DNA of 64,000 bases from Campylobacter vulpis (GCF_014217995.1 NZ_CP041617.1:868001-932000); one strand, 5' to 3'; numbered from the stretch's first letter, positions 1 through 10,149 are shown. The notes: generated by a model not told the origin, from the letters alone. Program-made: numbers and translations.

Positions 1-1230
1 ATTTTAATTTTTTTAAGTGCATTTTTGCTAAGTTCTAGTTTAGCAAATTGCGAATTTGCCATACAAAATAAGGCAAAAATTTTTGGTCAAAAAGTTGATT
101 TAGGTCAAAAAGAACTGCTTGATAATCTTCAAACCTGCGAATTTTCTCTCAAAAATCAAGCCGCAACGCAAAAGCTTTATGAACTTTCTAATCAAATTCG
201 TGGAAATAATAGCATTTGCTCAGGACTTAGCTATTTTGACAAATTGAAAGAATTTCAATATTTACTCTTAGAAATCGCCCTAAGTCCTCAAAGCTACCAA
301 AAGAAACTCGCAGATGCGAAAGATACGGAAGAAAAAAATAATGTCCTCAAAGCATACTTTCGTTACTGGGCATATCAAAGTATAGGAAATTTCAGGCTTT
401 ATAGAGAGTTTTGGAAGGAGTATAATAGGGCTATTGAGCCTTTAGAGGCTTATTTTGAAAAAAATTTTAAATTTGACAAAGGGAGTAATATTTATTTCAC
501 AAGTAATGCCTTAAACGAGTTTTTAAACTGGGCTGTTGGGGAAAGTAAAATTCATAAAGATATTAGCATACTTGCCAAAATGATGGCAAATAAAAATTAT
601 GATGAAGTGCGTTTAGAAGAATATATAATGGCGAATAGCCCTTCCCTCGCCGAGCTTAATCTCGCTTTAAGGTCAGCCCTCTTAAATGCTAGAGATATTA
701 AAATCATCAATATGCTTTTAAAATTTGGACTTGATTTAAATGAGGGTTATGAAAGTGCCATTTTTTACGCTTTAGAAAACAAGCAAAATGTAGAATTTTT
801 AATCCAAAAGGGTGCAAATGTCAATCACGCCAATGCTTTTGGCAAAACTCCACTTTTTTATGCCTTAGAATTTCATCAAGATGAAGTCGCTAAACTTCTC
901 ATAGAAAAGGGTGCAAATGTTAATGCTAAATATATTAATAATAATGAAAAATTAGCCCTTAATGCCAACAATACAACGCCCTATTTCATCACGCTTTGTG
1001 CCTTAGAACATACTTCTAAAAATGTCTTTATGCACGCGGCTAGTTTTTCTAATGTCGCTATGCTAAAGTTTTTGGTTGAAAAAAAGGCAGATATTTTTGC
1101 TGTTGATGATTTGGGTTTTAATGCGCTTGATTTTGCCTTAATGGCAGATAAAGAAGAAAATGCCATTTATCTTAGAAGCTTAGGACTTAAAGAAAATGAA
1201 AATTTATTTTATGGAGAAAGATTAGAATGA
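1..1230 (+). CDS. Ankyrin-repeat protein, 5' end outside the window
   Basis: The reading frame is open from base 1, and its first residues (ILIFLSAFLLSSSLA) look like the hydrophobic core of a signal peptide, so the true start lies left of the window. The TTG at 25 is probably not the start. The first 200 residues have no recognisable motif. From about residue 215 to the end there are ankyrin-type repeats, with helices ending in FLIQKGANVN and LLIEKGANVN and a GKTPLFYAL turn. The protein is probably exported and binds a partner protein, but the partner cannot be read from the sequence. It overlaps the next gene by ATGA. It resembles the C. jejuni ankyrin protein upstream of the same oxidoreductase and antiporter genes (recalled synteny). 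Confidence 0.85.
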   Translation: MLIFLSAFLLSSSLANCEFAIQNKAKIFGQKVDLGQKELLDNLQTCEFSLKNQAATQKLYELSNQIRGNNSICSGLSYFDKLKEFQYLLLEIALSPQSYQKKLADAKDTEEKNNVLKAYFRYWAYQSIGNFRLYREFWKEYNRAIEPLEAYFEKNFKFDKGSNIYFTSNALNEFLNWAVGESKIHKDISILAKMMANKNYDEVRLEEYIMANSPSLAELNLALRSALLNARDIKIINMLLKFGLDLNEGYESAIFYALENKQNVEFLIQKGANVNHANAFGKTPLFYALEFHQDEVAKLLIEKGANVNAKYINNNEKLALNANNTTPYFITLCALEHTSKNVFMHAASFSNVAMLKFLVEKKADIFAVDDLGFNALDFALMADKEENAIYLRSLGLKENENLFYGERLE

Positions 1231-1976
1231 AAAAAGTTGCTTTTATCACGGGTGCGAGTTCTGGTTTTGGAGAGGCTTGCGTAAAAGCCTTTATTGATGA
1301 GGGTTTTAAAGTTGTTGCTCTAGCAAGACGCAAGGAAAGATTAGACAAGCTTAAAGAGCTTTATAAAGAACAAATTCACACGCTTAATCTTGATGTAAGA
1401 AAGAAAAAAGAACTTTTTGAAGCTGTGGCGACTCTACCTAGTGAATTTCAAAACATCAATGTGCTTTTCAACAATGCTGGACTAGCCTTAGGGCTTGAGG
1501 AATTTGATAAATTAAGTCTTGAGGATATTGACACTATGGTCGATACAAATGTCAAGGGTTTTTTATATGTGGCAAGGGCTATTATTCCGCTTTTAAGAAA
1601 GCAAGAAAATGCTTATATTTTTAATCTTGGCTCAGTAGCAGAAAATTTAACTTATTTTGGCGGTAATGTTTATTGCGGAACGAAAGCCTTTGTGGGGCAG
1701 TTTTCTCGTGCTTTAAGAAATGATTTAAGAGGCACAAATATTAAGGTTACAAACATAGCGCCCGGACTTTGCAAAACTGAATTTAGCGAAGTGCGTTTTA
1801 GAGGAGATAAGGCTCAAGCAAATGCCGTTTATGAAGATACTAAATTTATCACGGCAGAAGATATTGCTAGGGTAGTGATGTCCATTATACACCTCCCATC
1901 TCACATCAATGTCAATAAAATCGAACTTATGCCAGTAACGCAAAGCTGGGCAGGGTCTTTTGTGGAAAAAGTGTAA
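1227..1976 (+). CDS. Short-chain dehydrogenase/reductase (YdfG-like)
   Basis: A classical SDR of 249 residues. The N-terminal cofactor motif TGASSGFG is at about residue 8, NNAG at about residue 86, and the catalytic YCGTK (YxxxK) at about residue 150. An arginine pair (ARRKER) after the second strand suggests NADP(H) preference. The overall pattern is closest to the YdfG group, which oxidises 3-hydroxy acids such as serine or reduces small aldehydes; the substrate is an inference from family. It is translationally coupled at both ends: ATGA overlap with the ankyrin gene, and overlap at base 1976 with the antiporter gene. Confidence 0.88.
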   Translation: MKKVAFITGASSGFGEACVKAFIDEGFKVVALARRKERLDKLKELYKEQIHTLNLDVRKKKELFEAVATLPSEFQNINVLFNNAGLALGLEEFDKLSLEDIDTMVDTNVKGFLYVARAIIPLLRKQENAYIFNLGSVAENLTYFGGNVYCGTKAFVGQFSRALRNDLRGTNIKVTNIAPGLCKTEFSEVRFRGDKAQANAVYEDTKFITAEDIARVVMSIIHLPSHINVNKIELMPVTQSWAGSFVEKV

Positions 1977-3694
1977 TGAAATTTCTAGTATTTTGTTTAT
2001 TGCCCATTGCTCTTTTTGCCGATGCTAAGGTCAATGCTGAATTTTACGGCTTTATCACGCTTTTACCGCCTTTTATTGCCATTATTTTAGCTTTCATTAC
2101 TAAAGATGTGATTTTGTCTTTATTTATGGGAGTTTTAAGCGGGACATTTTTGCTTTCTTTGGCTTCAAATATCTTTTTTGTCGATACCATCGCTCTTATA
2201 AATATCTATGATACTTTAGTAGAATCTTTTTCTAAAATCATCAGCTATGTTTTAAAATCAACTTCCGACCCTGTTAATGCCGGAATTATCCTGCAAATTC
2301 TTTGCATAGGCGGTTTAGTCGCACTTATTACCAAAATGGGCGGTGCTAAAGCCATAGCGCTTAAATTTGCAAAAAGAGCCAAAACAGCTGTTAGCGCTCA
2401 ACTTAACACTTGGTTTATAGGACTTTTGATTTTCTTTGATGATTATGCAAATTTGCTTATCGTAGGTCCCATTATGCGTCCTTTAGCGGATAAATTTAAA
2501 ATTTCAAGGGAAAAATTCGCTTTCATTATAGATTCTACCGCTGCTCCTGTGGCTGGTATAGCTATTATTTCGACTTGGATAGGACTTGAAGTTTCGCTCA
2601 TTAAAAACGCTTATGCAAGTATAGGTATAGATAATATAAGCGCCTTTGGAATTTTTGTAGAAACCATACCATACCGCTTTTATAATATCTTTATGCTCTT
2701 TTTTGTTGTTCTTACGGCTATTATGGGGCGTGAATTTGGCTCGATGTATGCAGCACAAATAAGAGCTAAAACAACGGGGCAAATAGCGCCTGTTTCAAAA
2801 TCTGCCGCACTTGATACCGCAGAGCTTGAAGACCAATTCTTAGCTCCAAAAGAGGGCATAGAAATAAGAGCTTTTGATGCTATTGTGCCTGTGATGACTT
2901 TGATTATCCTTGCGATTGTAGGTTTTTATTTTAACGGCTTTAGTGTGCTTGAGGGTGAGGAACTTGCAAACGCAAGGGCAAATCCTCTTTCTTTCGAAAC
3001 GCTAAGAAGTGCTTTTGGGAGTGCGGATTCTTCCATTGTGCTTTTTCAAGCGGCTTTATTTGCGGCTATTGTAGCGATTTTCATAGGAGTAAGACGCAGA
3101 ATTTTTAACATTAAAGAGGCGATTGAGACTTGGATTTATGGTTGGAAAACTATGATTTTTACCATAGTTTTACTTCTTCTTGCTTGGTCTCTTTCAAGCA
3201 TAGTTAAGGACCTTGGCACTTCGACTTTTATCACGCATTTACTTGCTGATAAATTGCCTGAATTTATCCTACCTGCGACCATTTTTGCTTTCGCTTCACT
3301 CATTTCTTTTGCCATAGGGACAAGTTATGGAACTATGGGTGTTTTAATGCCCCTTGCCGTGCCTCTTGCCTTTGAAATAGCAAAATTAAATGGCTTGGAG
3401 GGTGAGGCTTTACATCATTATATGGTGCTAAATATTAGCTGTGTGCTAACGGGAGCGATTTTTGGTAATCATTGCTCGCCAATTTCTGACAATGTGATTT
3501 TATCCTCTATGAGTGCAAAATGCGACCATATGGAGCATGTAAGGACACAAATTCCTTATGCTTTATTTATTTGTGCGATTTCCTTATTTACAGGTTATAT
3601 CCCTGTGGCTTTAGGACTTAGCGTGTGGCTTGTGCTGCCGCTTAATTTTATTTTAATCACGCTTTTATTAAGAATTATAGGGAAAAAAGTTTGA
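1976..3694 (+). CDS. NhaC-family Na+/H+ antiporter
   Basis: A 572-residue inner-membrane protein with a short signal-like N-terminus ([10 protein letters not shown]) followed by roughly a dozen hydrophobic segments. The segment with [13 protein letters not shown] and the later stretch with [18 protein letters not shown] and [10 protein letters not shown] are typical of the NhaC/YuiF-like antiporter group. It probably exchanges Na+ for H+, though related members carry amino or organic acids, so the substrate is not certain. The gene starts at ATG 1976, overlapping the SDR stop, and its TGA overlaps the TTG start of trmA. Confidence 0.85.
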   Translation: MKFLVFCLLPIALFADAKVNAEFYGFITLLPPFIAIILAFITKDVILSLFMGVLSGTFLLSLASNIFFVDTIALINIYDTLVESFSKIISYVLKSTSDPVNAGIILQILCIGGLVALITKMGGAKAIALKFAKRAKTAVSAQLNTWFIGLLIFFDDYANLLIVGPIMRPLADKFKISREKFAFIIDSTAAPVAGIAIISTWIGLEVSLIKNAYASIGIDNISAFGIFVETIPYRFYNIFMLFFVVLTAIMGREFGSMYAAQIRAKTTGQIAPVSKSAALDTAELEDQFLAPKEGIEIRAFDAIVPVMTLIILAIVGFYFNGFSVLEGEELANARANPLSFETLRSAFGSADSSIVLFQAALFAAIVAIFIGVRRRIFNIKEAIETWIYGWKTMIFTIVLLLLAWSLSSIVKDLGTSTFITHLLADKLPEFILPATIFAFASLISFAIGTSYGTMGVLMPLAVPLAFEIAKLNGLEGEALHHYMVLNISCVLTGAIFGNHCSPISDNVILSSMSAKCDHMEHVRTQIPYALFICAISLFTGYIPVALGLSVWLVLPLNFILITLLLRIIGKKV

Positions 3695-4755
3695 ATATCA
3701 ATTTTGAGCAAAAAATTTTAGAAGCTAAAGAGCTTTTTAAGCCCTTTTATAAGGGGGATTTTGAGCTTTTTAGCTCCCCTACTTCTCATTTTAGAACGAG
3801 GGCTGAATTAAGCTTTTTTCATAATGAAAATGGTGAAATTTTTTATGCAATGTTTAATGGAAAACAAAAATATATCGTGCGTAATTTAGACTTTGCTGAT
3901 GAAAAAATTTGTGCCTTAATGCCTAAACTTTTACAAGCCTTAAATCTTAATCAAAAGCTCAAAACTAAGCTTTTTGGAGTGGAATTTCTAGCAAGTAAAA
4001 AAGAACTTAGCGTAAGCTTGCTTTATCATAAGGACACTTTAGAAATCAAAGAAGATTTAACGAAACTATCAAACGCATTAAATTTAAATCTCATTGCAAG
4101 AAGTAGAGGTAAAAAACTCATTTTTGGTAAGGAAAATTTAAGGCAGGTTTTAGATATTAAGGGGAAAAAAATTATTTATGAATTTGATAATGACTGCTTC
4201 ATACAGCCTAATACCTACATCAATGAAAAGATGATAGAATGGGTTAGTAAGCAAATTTTAACGCAAGAAAAAAGCGATTTATTAGAGCTTTATTGTGGCT
4301 ATGGAAATTTTACCCTTGCTTTAGCACCCTTTTTTCGTAGGGTTTTAGCTACTGAGTTAAGTAAGAAAAATATAGCCTACGCTCTTAAAAACTGCACTTT
4401 AAATAATAGCTCAAATATCCATTTTGCAAGGCTTTCGAGCGAGGAATTAAGCAAGGCTTTAAGAAAGGAGAGGGAATTTTTTAGACTTAAGGACATTGAC
4501 TTAGATAGCTTTCATTTTTCTCATGTCCTCCTTGACCCTCCAAGGGCTGGACTTGAAGAAAGTGTGATTGATTTAGCAAAAAAATATGAAAATATTCTTT
4601 ACATTTCTTGTAATCCAACAAGTCTTAAAGAAAATTTAACCCAACTCACACAAACGCACACCATCACAAATTTCGCCCTTTTTGACCAATTTGCCCTCAC
4701 ACCTCATTTGGAATGTGGTGTCATTTTAAAAAAGATTAATAATGCTAGTAAATAA
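3691..4755 (+). CDS. trmA: tRNA (uracil-5-)-methyltransferase TrmA
   Basis: SAM-dependent enzyme making 5-methyluridine at position 54 of tRNA. It has 354 residues, close to E. coli TrmA (366). Visible motifs are [12 protein letters not shown], the SAM site [23 protein letters not shown], and the nucleophilic cysteine region [12 protein letters not shown] near the C-terminus. The start is TTG at 3691, inside the TTGA overlap with the antiporter stop. This TTGA coupling recurs across the window. The 3' end overlaps the start of the DUF2920 gene by 14 bases. Confidence 0.95.
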   Translation: MNINFEQKILEAKELFKPFYKGDFELFSSPTSHFRTRAELSFFHNENGEIFYAMFNGKQKYIVRNLDFADEKICALMPKLLQALNLNQKLKTKLFGVEFLASKKELSVSLLYHKDTLEIKEDLTKLSNALNLNLIARSRGKKLIFGKENLRQVLDIKGKKIIYEFDNDCFIQPNTYINEKMIEWVSKQILTQEKSDLLELYCGYGNFTLALAPFFRRVLATELSKKNIAYALKNCTLNNSSNIHFARLSSEELSKALRKEREFFRLKDIDLDSFHFSHVLLDPPRAGLEESVIDLAKKYENILYISCNPTSLKENLTQLTQTHTITNFALFDQFALTPHLECGVILKKINNASK

Positions 4756-5966
4756 AAGCTTTTTAATCCCATCTTGCGATGATGTAGAGCTAAATCTTAA
4801 GAGAAAAGCCAAACTTGAATACCGCATAAGCTACGATACAAGTAAAAGTCCTAAAGCCCTTGTTTTTATGGTAGGAGGCTGGGGAGCGACTAAAAACATC
4901 GCATTTTACGATTTTGAAAGAGAAAATATAGCCAAAAATTTCAATGTCATCTGTGTGCAAGTCTATCATCACGCCATACACAGAAGAACCTCTACGCAAA
5001 GTGCATATAGTGCGAAAAAAATTTTTGAAAAAGAAGATGTGGATAGGATTAAGGACTATTTTGAAAGTATAGGTTGGGACTCAAAAGGTATTAATACTCA
5101 AAACGCACTCTTTGCCGCACAAAAATTAATCCAAAGGGTCGCAGAGCTTAAAAATCAAGGCTTAATGGCAAAAGATTTTCAATTAGAATTCACCCTAGCC
5201 ACTATCCCAGCAAAAGATGAGTATGAAAACGCAGGGATAATGTCGGCTCTTGATTATATCAATGCACTTAAACATTTAGACAGAATTATCGGGGGGGGGG
5301 GGGGGTAGCCTTTTAAAACTACCTATCATTTATGCTGGGGGGAGTTATGGAGGCTATTTGGCTTTACTCATTAGCAAAATAGCACCTTGGTATGTTGATG
5401 CTGTTTTTGATAATTCAGGCTCGGCTTTACCGCAGGTTAAATTCATACTAGGACGCGAAAGCAAAACCTGCGATGCCATAGAAACCTACCCACATAATCA
5501 AAATCAATACTACACCAAAACTCTTTGGACGAGAAACCCTAGTTCAAAATACTATTTTAGCGATGATTGCTATCTTATAAGAGCGATTTTAAATCCCACG
5601 CATTTAGAACTTCAAAAAAGAGCCAAGCCAAACACCATTTTTGTAAGCTATCACAGCGTAGAAGATGAGTTAAATCCTGCCAAAGATAAGGAAAATCTTT
5701 ATGAAATTTATAAACATTTAAAATTTGATGCAACCTTACATTTGATAAGAGATATAGACGCAAAATTTATCAAAAGCTTAAAACACGGAATGAGGATAAG
5801 CGATAAAGCTCTCATCAAAAAAGAATTGCCTCTCGTTTTGGAAAAATTACAAAACAAAACGCAAAAAATTGCTCCCTATAATGAAATATCCTATCCTTGC
5901 AAGGATAAAATTTATCGTTTTAAAGATACAAATGAGGGCTTTGAGTGCGAAATTCTTAATAAATAA
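4742..5966 (+). CDS. DUF2920-family protein, phase-variable, currently out of frame
   Basis: Two reading frames together encode one protein. Frame A (4742-5308) carries the N-terminal part including [11 protein letters not shown] and ends at a TAG directly after a run of 15 G. The other frame is open from the tract onward ([19 protein letters not shown]...) to 5966. With 14 or 17 G the two parts join into a protein of about 408 residues. GGSYGG has the form of an alpha/beta-hydrolase nucleophile elbow. DUF2920 proteins are a Campylobacter multigene family, several with polyG tracts, and their reaction is unknown to me. In this assembly only a truncated 188-residue product is made. It overlaps trmA at the start and truA (convergent) at the end. 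Confidence 0.88.
5291..5305 (+). repeat. PolyG tract, 15 G, phase-variation switch
   Basis: Fifteen consecutive G inside the DUF2920 gene. Slippage by -1 (14 G) or +2 (17 G) restores the full frame; I checked that the downstream frame is open from the tract to the GGSYGG motif. PolyG tracts of this length are classic contingency loci in Campylobacter. Confidence 0.97.
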
Positions 5967-6678
5967 TACGACTTAAATAAAGTCCGTTTGCTGGGGCTAA
6001 AAAGCGGTAATGACATTTTTTAGCCTCGATTTGCTCTTTTAATTTATCTTCGCTTAATTCTCCCCTTAGCACTGCCATAACACTTGCCACGCTTAGTCTT
6101 ATTTGCGCTCTTAAAAAGCCATTAGCCCTAAATTGAAATACGCTTAAATTTTTATGCGTGTAAGCCTGTGCGAAAAACATTATTCTAACGCTCGTTTTCG
6201 CACTCCCTCCTGCTTTTTGAAAAAATTTAAAGTCCTTTTCTCCCACAAAATGCCCTAAAAGTTCATTTGCTCTTTTAATATCAAAACGCTCACTAAAGCA
6301 CACATAACGGCTTAAAAAGGGGTTAAATTCCCCGTGATGAAAGATATATCGATACTCTCTAGCCCTCACATCAAAACGCACAGCATAATTTTCGCTCACG
6401 CGTTCAATATTTTTAATGTGTATGAAAGGGTGAGCGAAGCGGTTAAGTTGATTTTTAAGATAAACTAAATTCTTAAAATGCTCCCCACACTCCACACAAG
6501 CTACCGCACGAAGGGCATGCACACCCTTATCTGTGCGTGAAGCAAAAAGCACAGGGCTAAAAATACCAAGATGAGCAAGAGCGGCACTTAGAGCATTTTG
6601 AACGGAATTTAAATGAGGCTGGGAAGCAGAGCCTAAAAAAGCCGAACCATCATAGGAGAAAACAAGCTTAAGACGCAT
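5956..6678 (-). CDS. truA: tRNA pseudouridine(38-40) synthase TruA
   Basis: Converts U38-U40 in the tRNA anticodon stem-loop to pseudouridine. It has 240 residues, typical of the family. The catalytic aspartate is D50 in FASRTDKGVHAL, and the N-terminal strand YDGSAFLG is also typical. It is the last gene of a leftward operon running from the uppS region. Its ATG overlaps the stop of the permease gene, and its 3' end overlaps the DUF2920 gene convergently by 11 bases. Confidence 0.96.
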   Translation of the reverse strand: MRLKLVFSYDGSAFLGSASQPHLNSVQNALSAALAHLGIFSPVLFASRTDKGVHALRAVACVECGEHFKNLVYLKNQLNRFAHPFIHIKNIERVSENYAVRFDVRAREYRYIFHHGEFNPFLSRYVCFSERFDIKRANELLGHFVGEKDFKFFQKAGGSAKTSVRIMFFAQAYTHKNLSVFQFRANGFLRAQIRLSVASVMAVLRGELSEDKLKEQIEAKKCHYRFLAPANGLYLSRIIY

Positions 6679-7703
6679 TAATAACGACTCATTATCATCT
6701 TTTTAAAACACAACATAGAAGCCATAAAACTAAGGCTAAAAATCAAAAAAGTTGTTAATAAAGGAGACTTATATAAGCTTGATAAAAGCCCAAAATAAAC
6801 AGCGATAACTCCAAACATACCAAGATAAATAAAGCCCCTTTCATAGCGGTAGGTTACAATACCAAAACTAAGGGCAAAAAGTGTGCTAGCTAAAGGAAAT
6901 AAGCTTATACAAACATACATTACAAATTCCCTAGCCTTATCCGCATTTGTGTTAATGTCGTCCCAGTATTCGTAAAATGCTTTAGTTTGCCCTAAATTAT
7001 CACTAAATTTTGTATTAACAATCAAATTTTCAAACTCACCGATAAATAAAGCCTCATCTGCGTCAAAATTATACATTTTTCCTGCACTAAGCCTAAAAGC
7101 AAAGCCCTCGTTTGAACGCTCTAAATTTGCCTCCTTAGCGATGATGAGTTGCTCTTTTAAATTATCAGTGCTTTTTGGGTGATACATAATGATATTTTCA
7201 TACTTTCCCCCTTTTTCATCTTGTATGAAAATCATCCAGTCTAAAAATTTTTGCCCGAATTCGCCTGTTTTATAATTAAATTTAATTTGCGTTTTTTTAT
7301 AATCAACGAAATTTTTTTGCAACTGATACACAATGGGTATCATTACTAAGGATACAAAAAGCATTAAAGCACTTAAAAATGCGGCGATTTTAAGAAAAAA
7401 TTGTGCCATTTTTAAAGGCGTAAAACCAAGTGTGAAAAACACAACGCTTTCATTTTCCCTTGAAAGTCTATAAAGAGCTAAGGTCAGTGCCACAAAAAAG
7501 GCAAGCGGTAAGGTAAAAATCAAAATGCGTGGCAGCATAAAGCCGTAAAGCTTAAAAAGGTCTAAAAAGCTAATCTCAATGCTTGAAGTAAGATTCGCAA
7601 TTTGAATAAAAAAAACCATAGAAACAATGCCAAAAAGCACCAGAAAAATAGAAAGATGTGTCCCTAAAAATTGATTTAAAATATATTTAAATATAAGCTT
7701 CAA
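6678..7703 (-). CDS. LptF/LptG-family permease (YjgP/YjgQ)
   Basis: Inner-membrane protein with two hydrophobic helices near the N-terminus, a soluble periplasmic middle part and about four helices at the C-terminus, the layout of LptF/LptG in the lipopolysaccharide or lipooligosaccharide export ABC transporter. No LptB partner lies nearby, which is normal for Campylobacter. I prefer the TTG at 7703, in a TTGA overlap with the peptidase stop and 7-8 bases after GGGAG, giving MKLIFKYILNQF and about 341 residues. An in-frame ATG at 7733 would add ten residues that do not look like a membrane-protein start. LptF versus LptG is not decided. Confidence 0.85.
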   Translation of the reverse strand: MKLIFKYILNQFLGTHLSIFLVLFGIVSMVFFIQIANLTSSIEISFLDLFKLYGFMLPRILIFTLPLAFFVALTLALYRLSRENESVVFFTLGFTPLKMAQFFLKIAAFLSALMLFVSLVMIPIVYQLQKNFVDYKKTQIKFNYKTGEFGQKFLDWMIFIQDEKGGKYENIIMYHPKSTDNLKEQLIIAKEANLERSNEGFAFRLSAGKMYNFDADEALFIGEFENLIVNTKFSDNLGQTKAFYEYWDDINTNADKAREFVMYVCISLFPLASTLFALSFGIVTYRYERGFIYLGMFGVIAVYFGLLSSLYKSPLLTTFLIFSLSFMASMLCFKKMIMSRY

Positions 7704-8461
7704 AATACTCTCCCAACAACTAAATATACACACATAGCAAGGCTTATAAAAGGCAAAAAGGCAAGCTCTTTTTCTCCTTTTTTAAAAGCAAAATAAAAAA
7801 AGGGTAAAGATAAAAATGCAGCGATAAAAAGAACATAAAACGCCCCCATAAAGCCAAACAACCCAGCAAAAGCCGCTAATAATATAATGTCCGCATCGCC
7901 TAAATTTTCTTCAACTTCTTTATTTTTAAAATTTTTTATAAAAGAAATAAAGCTTTTAAGTAAAAAAATAAAACCAGCAAACATAAAAGCGTTTATAAAA
8001 AAATGAAAAATACTCATATCAAAAGCATTGAGATGACTTTCTAAAATTTTTACCAAACAAGCAGTAAAAAAGCCAATCCAAAGCAAGAAATTTGGCACAG
8101 CTTTTAATCTTAAATCAATCAAAGAAAGACTAAAGCACACAAAAAGAAAAAGCGTTAAAGCAAGGAATTCTTTAAAAGATTTCGCACAAAATGAGGCAAG
8201 ATAAATCAAAAAAATGCCAAAAATTTCACTCAAAAAGCACATAAGAGGAATTTTGCCATTACAATTTTTACAACGCCCCTTTAAAAAAAGATAAGAAAAA
8301 ATAGGCACAAGCTCTAAAAATCCAAGCTTTTTTTCACAAGAAAAGCAAAAAGAACGCATGGCAAAAAGGGGCTTTTTTTCACAAATTCGGCTCGCAAAAC
8401 TCGCACAAAATGACCCCAAAACCGCCCCCAAAATTCCCCATAATAAAGCATTATTTTCCAA
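7700..8461 (-). CDS. Prepilin peptidase (A24 family)
   Basis: Polytopic membrane aspartic protease that cleaves, and usually methylates, type IV prepilin-like proteins. It has the N-terminal zinc/methylase segment with two CxxC pairs (CFSC and CKNC) and about seven membrane helices. The two catalytic aspartates are in SLIDLRLKAVP and in NLGDADIILL. The GD motif is followed by AD rather than the usual xK. The start is TTG 8461 overlapping the uppS stop. In Campylobacter such an enzyme is expected to process competence pseudopilins. No pilin gene lies in this window, but PilM/N/O-like proteins are encoded at 58243-60275. Confidence 0.88.
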   Translation of the reverse strand: MENNALLWGILGAVLGSFCASFASRICEKKPLFAMRSFCFSCEKKLGFLELVPIFSYLFLKGRCKNCNGKIPLMCFLSEIFGIFLIYLASFCAKSFKEFLALTLFLFVCFSLSLIDLRLKAVPNFLLWIGFFTACLVKILESHLNAFDMSIFHFFINAFMFAGFIFLLKSFISFIKNFKNKEVEENLGDADIILLAAFAGLFGFMGAFYVLFIAAFLSLPFFYFAFKKGEKELAFLPFISLAMCVYLVVGRVF

Positions 8462-9119
8462 AGGTGCGTTCTCTTTTTCTATATTCTTTAATAATTTTTT
8501 TAAATTCCCTTATAGTTAAGGAAGGAAATAAGGTCTCACTAAAGCAAATTTCAGCATAAGAGCTTTGCCAAAGTAAAAAATTTGAAAGTCTTTTAGCATT
8601 TCCCACGCGTAGCATTAAATCCACATCTAAAGGCAGGTCTAAATTCGCACTTAAATTCTCCTCACTAAGCTCTAAGCCCTTTTCTACCACTCTTTTAGCC
8701 GCTCTTACTATCTCATCTCTTGAGCCATAGCTAATAGCTAAATTCACGCATAAACGCTCACAATGCTTCGTTTTTTCCTCAACTAAAGCTATTTTTTCTT
8801 TTAGTTTTTCATCTAAACGCGATAAATCCCCTATCGCCTTTAAACGCACGCCATTTTTTTCAAATTCTTTTAAGGCATCATCTAAACAACGCTCCAAAAG
8901 TTTAAAGATAAACTCTACTTCATCAGCTGGACGATTCCAATTTTCCGTGCTAAAGGCAAAAAGTGTAAGTTGAGAAATTTGCTCCTCTACGCATACGCTC
9001 ATAAGTTTTTGTAGGGTTTTTACGCCCTTTGTGTAGCCAAATTTCGCTAAAAAGCCCTTAGCTTTCGCCCAACGCCTATTTCCGTCCATTACCACGGCTA
9101 GATGTTTTAATTCATTCAT
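8451..9119 (-). CDS. uppS: Undecaprenyl diphosphate synthase (cis-prenyltransferase)
   Basis: Makes the C55 lipid carrier for peptidoglycan and surface glycans from FPP and IPP. The 222-residue protein has the signature VVMDGNRRWAK with the catalytic Asp at about residue 12, plus FSTENWNRP and SYGSRDEI. The C-terminal end LLWQSSYAEICFSETLFP is also diagnostic. Its ATG overlaps the TAA of the specificity-subunit gene upstream (TAATG), so the inserted R-M system reads into this essential gene. Confidence 0.97.
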   Translation of the reverse strand: MNELKHLAVVMDGNRRWAKAKGFLAKFGYTKGVKTLQKLMSVCVEEQISQLTLFAFSTENWNRPADEVEFIFKLLERCLDDALKEFEKNGVRLKAIGDLSRLDEKLKEKIALVEEKTKHCERLCVNLAISYGSRDEIVRAAKRVVEKGLELSEENLSANLDLPLDVDLMLRVGNAKRLSNFLLWQSSYAEICFSETLFPSLTIREFKKIIKEYRKRERTFGK

Positions 9120-10149
9120 TATACTCTATCTCCATAAGGTAGGGATTTGATGTAATTTTCCATAAATTCAAAGTCTGGTTCGCCTTTGTGATTTATGGGG
9201 AGTTTGATAGTTTCATTTTCTACTCTTCCCAAATTCCTCGCCCTACCATAAGAATAACGATAAACTTCGTGATTTAACACTGCACACACAAAAAGGGCTA
9301 CATATTGATTTAATTTTTCATTTCTTAAAACGCAAATATTAGTCCCTGTCGCAAAATCCTCTTTTTGATAAAAGGCGTAAATGCCCTCTCCACCTATACT
9401 AATGCAATTTCCTTTTGTTATAAATTTCGCTTCCACTTCTACATACCCATCACAGCCATTATTGAAAGTTGTCCTAGAGATGAAGGGGACATTACCCCCC
9501 CCCCCCCCCCGTAAGCTTCATCTAAATCACTTTTTACCAAAGAAAAGGTGCTAGAACACTCAAAAATATCCCCAAGTCTAAACTCGCCCCACTTTTCAAT
9601 ATTTAATGGCAGGGCATTTTCAGGGCGATTTTTAGTCGTTAAAGGCTTGTAGTGTAGGGATTTAATATAATTTTCCATAAATTCAAAATCAGGCACTTTT
9701 TTACGACCCTTTATAAGCGTTGGTAAATCAATATAATCGTTCATATATTTATACTCCGTAACCTTACGCCCATAATCGTATTTAAATCTATTAGCCGTTA
9801 AGATACTATGTAAAAATAAATAAATTTCCGTTTTTGCTACTTCATCAGGGAGTAATAAAATTTTCGCACTATCGCCGACAACACAGCCATTTTTTTGAAA
9901 AGAGACAAAACCAGCCGAACCACTTCTAGCAACGGTTAAACAAGGCTTTTCTGTATAGGTGTATCCTTTTGATTTACAATAATCTAAGTCAATTTTGCCT
10001 AGCACTCCGTTATTTTCCTCCCCACTTTGAACGACAGCAAAATCCCCAGCATTTTCCTCAATCTCCTCAGTAGTTATACCCTTGCCATTATGTATGCTTA
10101 AAATATCTTTAACTTGAAAAGAAGCCCACAACTCCACATCAAGATTCAT
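9119..10149 (-). CDS. BcgIB-like specificity subunit of a type IIB R-M system, phase-variable, out of frame
   Basis: Two frames together encode a target-recognition subunit. The first (10149-9439) has a target-recognition half (WASFQVKDILSI, VVQSGEENNGVLG) ending in PDFEFMENYIKSL, then begins a second half (WGEFRLGDIFE). It runs into 16 G and stops soon after. The other frame is open from the tract (GNVPFISRTTFNNGCDGYV) to 9119 and again ends in PDFEFMENYIKSL. With 14 or 17 G the product is about 343 residues, the size I recall for BcgI subunit B (341). The gene overlaps the nuclease-methylase gene by 11 bases. A separate GTG start at 9436 could express the C-terminal half alone. Confidence 0.85.
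9495..9510 (-). repeat. PolyG tract (16 C on the + strand), phase-variation switch
   Basis: Sixteen consecutive C on the + strand, read as G in the specificity-subunit gene. The frames before and after differ such that 14 or 17 G would join them. It lies at the start of the second target-recognition half, so slippage toggles between a one-half and a two-half specificity protein. Confidence 0.97.

Noticed and set aside
7704-7733. N-terminal extension of the LptF/G-like permease from ATG 7733
   Set aside because: The ten extra residues (MCIFSCWESI) are not typical of the family. The TTG at 7703 has a well-spaced GGGAG and the TTGA overlap seen elsewhere in the window.
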